Source: an uncultured Lachnospiraceae bacterium
GTDB taxonomy: Bacteria; Bacillota; Clostridia; Lachnospirales; Lachnospiraceae
Length of the DNA stretch: 11,546 bases
Direction: 5' to 3'
Assembly (NCBI GenBank): GCA_910586095.1
Contig: CAJUHQ010000109.1
Span: 1 to 11,546, forward strand
Part shown: positions 7,152 through 11,546 of the stretch, piece after piece
How the letters are laid out: each line of letters begins with the position of its first letter
Position numbering within the stretch: position 1 is the first letter of the stretch
Program-made: the position numbers and the translations under genes
The notes under the pieces: generated by a model
Told to the model about the DNA's origin: nothing
Databases searched by the model: none
What the model saw: only the letters and a program-made list of their open reading frames with translations

Positions 7152-8354
7152 TTACAATCGCTCATTGAGCCATGTTGGGCCTGACAAATAAATACTATCA
7201 AATTTTGTATTCTGTTTCAACTTACTATACCCAAAAATAAATGCTGTAAATTCTCCAATTGTAGTAGTTACCTCGGGCCTCATAGATGGGTCATCACCAT
7301 CACAGACCTCCTCCACGCGCTCCATACGACTTCCATTCTCATTAAGATACCATATAAAAAGACCATCATTCTCTGCTATTATAGGATCGACCAATCGAAT
7401 TGCAATGGTTACTTTTCCGTTGCTTGCTATGTGTTTTAGTATCTCATCAAGATTGACAATACGCGCCATTGTCGTTGGCTTTTTTATCTTCGTCGTATAG
7501 AAAAATGATTCTATATCTGCCTCATTTTCAAACACAACCTCGCATATTTGTTCTACACTGTCCTTCGCATAAGCAAAATATCCTTTTATCTGCCCTTCCT
7601 CTATGATCTGATACAATTCCCCTTTGCGGCTTCTAAGTTCTTGCTGAAAGCGTTCATAATAAACAGCACTGCGAATATTAAAGACTCCATATCGTTTACA
7701 TAGATTTGCATTGACAAAATGAGCAAGTAGGAGCAAATCCCCTTTATCTGCCATAGAAAGCGTAACATTATATGGTGAGAGATGCACAATTTCACCTCCA
7801 GCCGCCCTTTCTAACATTTCCTTTGAAATCATTTTGGTATTAAGTTCATAGTGTGGTTTGTCATATATATAATGAAAGCCAAAATGTTCAAAAAATATAG
7901 ATTCTTTTGCAGATACCATACAGAAAGGGATTTTCAGCCTTCTTTGATACTCAAAAACACCTGACAGCAATCGACGCATATATCCCCTTTTTCGATATGC
8001 TTGCTTTGTGGCGGCTGCACTAATCAAATAAGTATCCACCCGCGCAATATCTGTCATACAGGGCAGATGGTGCATTTCTAGAAGATGTGGTACTCTACGC
8101 ATTGCAGCAGAACAAGGAGTTAGATACAGCGCAGAAATAGTCTCTTCTTCCTGTACTGCACATACAATTGCATCCTTTACTCCATAGGTAAAATAGTAAT
8201 CGAGAAACTCCTTTGTCTCTTCGGGAAATACCTCTTTCCAAAGTTCTCTTGTACTCTTTATCTGCTCTGTATCTAGCATAATGAGCTCAAACGTTGACTC
8301 GATCTCACTTCTGATTTCCTGTTCTACCTCATGCGCATGTATTACTTGTTCCAT
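7152..8354 (-). CDS. Eis-like GNAT acetyltransferase with C-terminal SCP2-like domain
   Basis: 400 residues with the layout of the Eis-related GNAT family: an N-terminal GNAT domain, a second GNAT-like fold, and a C-terminal sterol-carrier-protein-like domain. The acetyl-CoA pyrophosphate loop is visible as YRKRGYMRRLL (120-130), preceded by the core strand VDTYLISAAATKQAYR. The CMVSAKESIFFEHFGFHY stretch (145-162) is typical of the first domain. From about residue 293 (MARIVNLDEIL...) to 385 the pattern fits the SCP2-like domain. Eis-type enzymes acetylate amines, including aminoglycosides and lysines; the substrate here is unknown. GGGAG (8359-8363) lies 4 nt before the ATG and derives from a repeat copy. 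ispF lies upstream and deoD downstream. Confidence 0.85.
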   Translation of the reverse strand: MEQVIHAHEVEQEIRSEIESTFELIMLDTEQIKSTRELWKEVFPEETKEFLDYYFTYGVKDAIVCAVQEEETISALYLTPCSAAMRRVPHLLEMHHLPCMTDIARVDTYLISAAATKQAYRKRGYMRRLLSGVFEYQRRLKIPFCMVSAKESIFFEHFGFHYIYDKPHYELNTKMISKEMLERAAGGEIVHLSPYNVTLSMADKGDLLLLAHFVNANLCKRYGVFNIRSAVYYERFQQELRSRKGELYQIIEEGQIKGYFAYAKDSVEQICEVVFENEADIESFFYTTKIKKPTTMARIVNLDEILKHIASNGKVTIAIRLVDPIIAENDGLFIWYLNENGSRMERVEEVCDGDDPSMRPEVTTTIGEFTAFIFGYSKLKQNTKFDSIYLSGPTWLNERL

Positions 8355-8356
8355 AT

Positions 8357-8436
8357 CTCTCCCATCTATACACCTTTACAAGCTTTTCAATCAGAAAACT
8401 CCCATTCATATATCTTTGCGTTTTTCCTGTGTGAAA
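8357..8436 (-). repeat. Degenerate repeat copy (F1) upstream of the GNAT gene, supplying its ribosome site
   Basis: This stretch aligns with full element B. Positions 8418-8436 read GCGTTTTTCCTGTGTGAAA, while B reads GCGTTTTTCGGTGTGAAA at 11449-11466. CTCCCATC (8359-8366) matches the conserved box, and CAATCAG (8388-8394) matches the central box of copy C. The internal hairpins have decayed. The outer TTTCACAC arm is missing and is replaced by the start of the GNAT gene, so GATGGGAG on the minus strand becomes its Shine-Dalgarno sequence. Confidence 0.6.
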
Positions 8437-8457
8437 CTTAAATCTTTGATTTCACAC
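8429..8457 (-). repeat. Linker stem GTGTGAAA/TTTCACAC of the repeat family
   Basis: GTGTGAAA (8429-8436) and TTTCACAC (8450-8457) are perfectly complementary with a 13-nt loop. These are the same arms, in the same order, that join neighbouring repeat elements at both window edges. It marks the junction between decayed copy F1 and what may be a second, heavily eroded copy running toward ispF. Confidence 0.6.
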
Positions 8458-8489
8458 TATATACCTTGTCTCAAGCACAAATTTGCATA

Positions 8490-8504
8490 GCGAATACCAT
8501 TCGC
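8490..8504 (-). other. Small hairpin just after ispF
   Basis: GCGAAT (8490-8495) pairs perfectly with ATTCGC (8499-8504) around a 3-nt loop, starting 8 nt beyond the ispF stop codon on the minus strand. No U-run follows, so it is a poor terminator. It may protect the ispF 3' end, or it may be the remaining inner hairpin of an eroded repeat copy. Confidence 0.45.
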
Positions 8505-8512
8505 GTCGTTGA

Positions 8513-9085
8513 CTAGTCTTTTATGTGGATGTCGGCTACTTGACAGCCAGAACATCCCTCACAATTTTTTTGACCAAGTGACTGATGGTCTACCTTTATT
8601 GTTGCCATCTCTATAGGACTAGTAAGCAGACAGATTGCCTGTGCAGAAATGCCCTGGCCCTCCCCTGTAAAACCAAGTCCCTCCTCTGTTGTTGCTTTTA
8701 CATTCACCTGCTCAATATGAATCTGCAATGCATTGGCAATATTTTCACGCATCTGATCAATATATGGACGCATTTTAGGAGCTTGCGCTATAATAGTGGC
8801 ATCAATATTTTCTATAAAAAATGTATTCTCCTCCAACAATTTTCCTACTTTTTGTAATAAAATAATACTTGATATTCCTTTGTAAGACGGATCAGTATCT
8901 GGAAAATGTTTGCCTATATCACCAAGCGCTGCCGCACCCAAAAGTGCATCTGAAATAGCATGTAACAATACATCTGCATCTGAATGTCCCAAAAGCCCAC
9001 GGTCATATGGTATTGATACCCCGCCTATAATTAAAGGCCTATCTTCAACCAGACGATGAACGTCATACCCCATTCCTATTCTCAT
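8513..9085 (-). CDS. ispF: 2-C-methyl-D-erythritol 2,4-cyclodiphosphate synthase with Cys-containing C-terminal tail
   Basis: 190 residues. The first ~157 are a complete IspF, which cyclises CDP-methylerythritol 2-phosphate in the MEP isoprenoid pathway. Metal ligands Asp8 and His10 (GYDVHR) and His42 (HSDADVLLHAISDALLGA) are present, as are DIGKHFPDTD (56-65) and the C-terminal ATTEEGLGFTGEGQGI (131-146). IspF usually ends near residue 155-160. Here about 30 residues follow, ending in NCEGCSGCQVADIHIKD with Cys175, 178 and 181 spaced C-x2-C-x2-C. The tail is in frame and closed by a normal stop, so it is not an obvious frameshift product. AGAGG precedes ATG 9085 at 8 nt. The partner ispD is not adjacent. 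Confidence 0.95.
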   Translation of the reverse strand: MRIGMGYDVHRLVEDRPLIIGGVSIPYDRGLLGHSDADVLLHAISDALLGAAALGDIGKHFPDTDPSYKGISSIILLQKVGKLLEENTFFIENIDATIIAQAPKMRPYIDQMRENIANALQIHIEQVNVKATTEEGLGFTGEGQGISAQAICLLTSPIEMATIKVDHQSLGQKNCEGCSGCQVADIHIKD

Positions 9086-9138
9086 TATTTATACCTCTTG
9101 CCTACCAATCAATCATGTCGTTTGCAATTTCAAAACAC

Positions 9139-10644
9139 TTATTTTTCTGGCATCTTCAACTTGTCAAAATCACAAAGAAGTTCTATCACTTTATCAAAGA
9201 GTTTATCACAGTCTCCCTGTCTTACCCCTTCTATGTTCAGTGGCATTTGTGGATCGTGCAAGGACATGCGAAGTAATAACCACCCTTTTACTTCACTGGT
9301 ATCAAAGGAAATCCGTACACCTTCATATGAATCAGGCACAATAGTATATCCTTTTTCTTTTGCGCGCTCCTCAAAAGCAGCAAGAGCTTTTTTTCCATAT
9401 GCTTTAAAATCTTCTGCATCGATCTTTATACGATACTCTCTCTCCTCAAATCCTTTTTCTAGCGTCTCTATAAAAGAGGCTAGCGTTTTGTTTTCCCTTG
9501 CTGCCCTTGCAAGTGCAATCAAAAGCTTTACTGCCATATATGCACCATCGTCTAAAAAATAATTTTCACTCAATGCTCCATGCCCTGACGTCTCTATAGC
9601 AAGTGGTGATACAATTCCTTCTTTATTTAGGCGAATCGACTCATTAATAACATTTTTGTAACCGCGCATATATCGATGTTGTTTCATGCCGATACTCTCA
9701 ATAAATCGCGTAAGTCTATCACTTGTAACAGAGTCTGTCACCACAGTTCCACCAGGATACTCTTTTGCAAGAACTGCGGTCATCATTGCAATAATGGCAT
9801 CTCTGTTTACCTCTTCTCCGTTGGGCAACACTGCCGACATTCTATCCACATCTGTATCAAAAATAATACCTAAATCCGCATTATTTGCTAATACAGCCTG
9901 TCTGATTGATTCCATTGCCTGCTTATTTTCAGGATTTGGAATATGATTGGGAAAGTGACCATCCGGCTCTAAAAATTGGCTGCCTGTAGTATCTGCGCCT
10001 AATGGATTTAACACTTTTTCCACAAAGAAGCCGCCTGCCCCATTTCCAGTGTCCACTACAATGCGCAGACCCAAAAGTGGTTTTTCATATTCTGTAGCAG
10101 CAATTCCCTTTTTTATCTTATCCCGCAAAAATGCACAATATACGGAAATAGAATCTATTTTTTCCACATTTTTCAAACTCGCATCCACTGGCTCAAGTTC
10201 TGATGCAATCGTAAGAAGCGCCGTGATATCATCATGTTCTAAGCCACCATCCCTATCAAAAAATTTATAACCATTTCTATTAAATGGAAGATGACTTGCA
10301 GTAATCATAATTGCGCCATCAAACGCAAATTCTTCAAAAACAGTGGTCATAAACATCGAAGGGGTCGAGACTAATCCACAATCATATACAGTTGCCCCTG
10401 CTGCTACAATTCCCATTGCTGCTGCTTCAAAAAGGCAACTAGCCGTTATTCTAGAATCATGTCCTATTCCTATCCTGAGTTCTTCGATCCTCTTACCCTT
10501 TTTGTCTGCAAGCCATCTGACAAATCCGCCTCCAATCTGGTTCCCTGCCTCCTGCGTAAGTGTAATCTCCTCACCTGCAACGCCATCACATGCCACTCCA
10601 CGTATATCACTGCCATTTTGAAGCTTCATTATATTTGTCATCAT
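9139..10644 (-). CDS. Phosphomannomutase/phosphoglucomutase (alpha-D-phosphohexomutase superfamily)
   Basis: 501 residues in four domains of the phosphohexomutase family, which interconverts hexose 1- and 6-phosphates for glycan and envelope precursors. The phosphoserine loop is ITASHLPFNRNGYKFF (114-129) with Ser117; family members usually read TASHNP, so Leu119 is a variant. GHDSR (61-65), the magnesium site DTDVDR (263-268) and the sugar-binding ETSGHG (351-356) are intact. The C-terminal domain ends with phosphate-binding-like SYEGVRISF. Whether mannose, glucose or both are used cannot be read from sequence. AGGAG stands 4 nt before ATG 10644; a second ATG directly after it is an alternative start. 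A promoter and a long leader precede it, and ispF follows after 53 nt. Confidence 0.92.
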   Translation of the reverse strand: MMTNIMKLQNGSDIRGVACDGVAGEEITLTQEAGNQIGGGFVRWLADKKGKRIEELRIGIGHDSRITASCLFEAAAMGIVAAGATVYDCGLVSTPSMFMTTVFEEFAFDGAIMITASHLPFNRNGYKFFDRDGGLEHDDITALLTIASELEPVDASLKNVEKIDSISVYCAFLRDKIKKGIAATEYEKPLLGLRIVVDTGNGAGGFFVEKVLNPLGADTTGSQFLEPDGHFPNHIPNPENKQAMESIRQAVLANNADLGIIFDTDVDRMSAVLPNGEEVNRDAIIAMMTAVLAKEYPGGTVVTDSVTSDRLTRFIESIGMKQHRYMRGYKNVINESIRLNKEGIVSPLAIETSGHGALSENYFLDDGAYMAVKLLIALARAARENKTLASFIETLEKGFEEREYRIKIDAEDFKAYGKKALAAFEERAKEKGYTIVPDSYEGVRISFDTSEVKGWLLLRMSLHDPQMPLNIEGVRQGDCDKLFDKVIELLCDFDKLKMPEK

Positions 10645-10840
10645 TCATCTCCTAGTTTTCTTATCTCATCTAGCTAATGTACCAATCCTTTACACTTATG
10701 ATACATCGTGCTGCCTATTTGAGGACCAATGTCTTTATATTGTTGTTAGTCGCCATAACTACACCTGTTTTACTCGCAAAATATTCAGTCCTCACTACAA
10801 TTATCAAATGATTCGTACACCAGGCTCCTGCCTTGTTGCG
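10645..10840 (-). promoter_or_regulatory. Long, probably structured 5' leader of the phosphohexomutase gene
   Basis: About 190 nt separate the promoter from the start codon. On the minus strand TGAGGAC (at 10792-10798) can pair with GTCCTCA (at 10721-10727), a 7-bp stem enclosing about 60 nt with small inner hairpins. Nearer the gene a 7-bp stem joins ATGTATC (10702-10708) and GGTACAT (10679-10685) with one G-U pair. GTTGCGCAAC near the 5' end is self-complementary. I tried to match it to cyclic-di-GMP, purine, T-box and preQ1 leaders and could not. No U-tract suggests a terminator. No credible ORF is present. Confidence 0.45.
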
Positions 10841-10846
10841 CAACTC

Positions 10847-10855
10847 ATTATATCA
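10847..10855 (-). promoter_or_regulatory. Extended -10 promoter for the phosphohexomutase (and probably ispF) transcript
   Basis: The minus strand reads TGATATAAT, a perfect TATAAT with the TGn extension. The -35 region at a 17-nt spacing is T-rich (TTCCTT) and weak, as is common for extended -10 promoters. It lies about 40 nt beyond the NUDIX stop codon and about 200 nt before the mutase start. Confidence 0.6.
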
Positions 10856-10893
10856 TAGTCTACCAAAAAAAGGAATATAAAATACAATCCAAA

Positions 10894-11319
10894 CTACTGC
10901 AAAAATCCCCTTTTTCTAGCTTCCTCTAGAAGATGGGGTTGTATAGTTGGGTATGTCCAATGATCTGGTAACTTATCTGTTATTATAATTGTCTCAATCT
11001 CGTTGTATAACTCTGCCTCAAAAGATTGAATGTCAGCATAATATAACATTCCAAACGTTTCCTGACCATCGAAATTCTCTTTGTGTATAACAGAATAGGC
11101 ACAAACTGGCTCTATATGATACTCAAGCGCTCCTGTCTCTTCGTACAATTCTCTTTTTGCTGTCTCAATAATTTGTTCTCCCTGTTCCCTGTGTCCTCCT
11201 GGAATTTCCCATGTTGTTCTATCCTTGTGCTTGCAAAAAACATACTTTCCATCCGTTCTTGCGATAATTACTGCAAAACGCAAAACGGCATCCGCGACCT
11301 TCTCATAAAAATGTACCAT
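10894..11319 (-). CDS. NUDIX hydrolase
   Basis: 141 residues, one NUDIX domain. The catalytic box G-x5-E-x7-REL-x-EE-x-G-A is complete at residues 42-64 (starting GHREQGE, ending RELYEETGA), and WEIPGG (37-42) leads into it. Such enzymes hydrolyse nucleoside diphosphates linked to another group, for example oxidised dNTPs; the substrate is not determined. The C-terminal DHWTYPTIQPHLLEEA is not a motif I can assign. The ATG 11317-11319 is preceded at 9 nt by AGGAG (11329-11333), supplied by a repeat-derived leader. No clear terminator follows; the next promoter begins about 40 nt downstream. Confidence 0.9.
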   Translation of the reverse strand: MVHFYEKVADAVLRFAVIIARTDGKYVFCKHKDRTTWEIPGGHREQGEQIIETAKRELYEETGALEYHIEPVCAYSVIHKENFDGQETFGMLYYADIQSFEAELYNEIETIIITDKLPDHWTYPTIQPHLLEEARKRGFLQ

Positions 11320-11323
11320 TTAT

Positions 11324-11374
11324 CCTAACTCCTATCTGCATGTTTTTGTGGGCTCTTTAATCAAGATGAGTGAA
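11324..11374 (-). promoter_or_regulatory. Short repeat copy (D) forming the NUDIX leader and ribosome site
   Basis: Positions 11325-11342 read CTAACTCCTATCTGCATG, and copy C at 11496-11513 reads CTAACTCCCATCTGCATG, one difference. The match resumes with AATCAAGATGAGTGAA against AATCAGGATGGGTGAA. The hairpin between them has lost most of its pairing in D. On the minus strand the element gives GATAGGAGTTAG followed 5 nt later by the NUDIX ATG, so its conserved box serves as the Shine-Dalgarno sequence. Confidence 0.65.
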
Positions 11375-11381
11375 TGTTTAA

Positions 11382-11466
11382 TTTCACACTAACCTCTATG
11401 TCGCGGCTTTGCCGCAACTCAAATCCAGATGAAAAACGCCTGATTTTGGCGTTTTTCGGTGTGAAA
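11382..11466 (-). repeat. Full two-hairpin repeat element, copy B
   Basis: TTTCACAC (11382-11389) and GTGTGAAA (11459-11466) close the element with a perfect 8-bp stem. Inside are GCGGC/GCCGC (11403-11407 with 11411-11415) and the 10-bp GAAAAACGCC/GGCGTTTTTC (11431-11440 with 11448-11457). Between the hairpins lies CTCAAATC, also present in copy A, and CCTCTATG takes the place of A's CCTCCATG. The longer inner hairpin, with A-runs and T-runs on either side, looks like a bidirectional intrinsic terminator, a feature copy A does not share. Confidence 0.8.
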
Positions 11467-11496
11467 AAAGTCTGCTATGCAGACTTCTTCTCACAC
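11459..11496 (-). terminator. Linker hairpin between repeats B and C; possible terminator on the minus strand
   Basis: On the minus strand AAGTCTGC and GCAGACTT (11479-11486 and 11468-11475) pair over 8 bp with a 3-nt loop, and the stem runs into a series of U residues (A-run 11464-11469 on the plus strand). That fits an intrinsic terminator for a gene to the right of the window. However, the flanking GTGTGA/TCACAC arms show that it is also the linker unit of the repeat array, so the terminator role is tentative. Confidence 0.4.
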
Positions 11497-11546
11497 TAAC
11501 TCCCATCTGCATGCTTTAGCATGCACTCCAATCAGGATGGGTGAAA
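11489..11546 (-). repeat. Repeat copy C, single-hairpin form, cut by the window edge
   Basis: It starts with the arm TCTCACAC (11489-11496), then TAACTCCCATC, then a perfect 7-bp hairpin TGCATGC/GCATGCA (11508-11514 with 11519-11525), then ACTCCAATCAGGATGGG. CCCATC (11502-11507) can pair with GATGGG (11536-11541), closing the hairpin region. On the minus strand this gives GATGGGAGTTAGTGTGA. It is the best template for the short copies ahead of cysS and the NUDIX gene. What follows beyond 11546 is unknown. Confidence 0.7.

Noticed and set aside
9056..9562. 168-residue open frame on the plus strand
   Set aside because: It is antisense to the ends of ispF and the phosphohexomutase gene, both with intact family motifs; no recognisable domain.

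Overview
The window is a compact, AT-leaning piece of a Firmicutes chromosome, most likely from a gut-type Clostridia / Lachnospiraceae relative. This is inferred from gene content (EpsC-type cysE, cysS, Mini-III RNase and rlmB in one run, Eis-like GNAT, NAGPA-domain protein) and gene order, not from a database match. All ten supported protein genes lie on the minus strand, so transcription runs right to left. I see no tRNA, rRNA, transposase, phage gene, CRISPR array or defence system.

In the direction of transcription: a structured repeat array at the right edge (about 11324-11546) leads into a NUDIX hydrolase (10894-11319). A good extended -10 promoter and a leader of about 190 nt precede a phosphomannomutase/phosphoglucomutase gene (9139-10644). 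Then come ispF (8513-9085) with an unusual Cys-containing C-terminal tail, an intergenic stretch with degenerate repeat copies, an Eis-like GNAT acetyltransferase (7152-8354), deoD (6332-7051), and the cluster cysE-cysS-mrnC-rlmB (6252 down to 2786). Two envelope-associated genes follow: a membrane-anchored NAGPA/phosphodiester-glycosidase-domain protein and a single-pass protein of unknown function. A second repeat array fills the left edge (1-192).

The housekeeping part covers isoprenoid precursor synthesis (ispF), purine salvage (deoD), serine-to-cysteine synthesis (cysE), charging of tRNA-Cys (cysS), and 23S rRNA maturation and methylation (mrnC, rlmB). The order ispF...cysE-cysS-mrnC-rlmB matches the well-known Bacillus neighbourhood, but gltX is absent from between ispF and cysE (GNAT and deoD sit there), and rae1/sigH are absent after rlmB.

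The most interesting item is a family of modular hairpin repeats. Full copies (45-131 and 11382-11466) have an 8-bp closing stem around two hairpins whose stems vary with pairing preserved. They are joined head to tail by further hairpins that reuse the same closing-stem arms. A conserved box at the downstream end of the element (sense strand GATGGGAGTTA or a variant such as CATGGAGGTTA) contains a Shine-Dalgarno-like sequence. Shortened or decayed copies lie immediately upstream of three genes here (cysS, the GNAT gene and the NUDIX gene), where this box is placed to act as the ribosome binding site. I do not recognise it as a named family.
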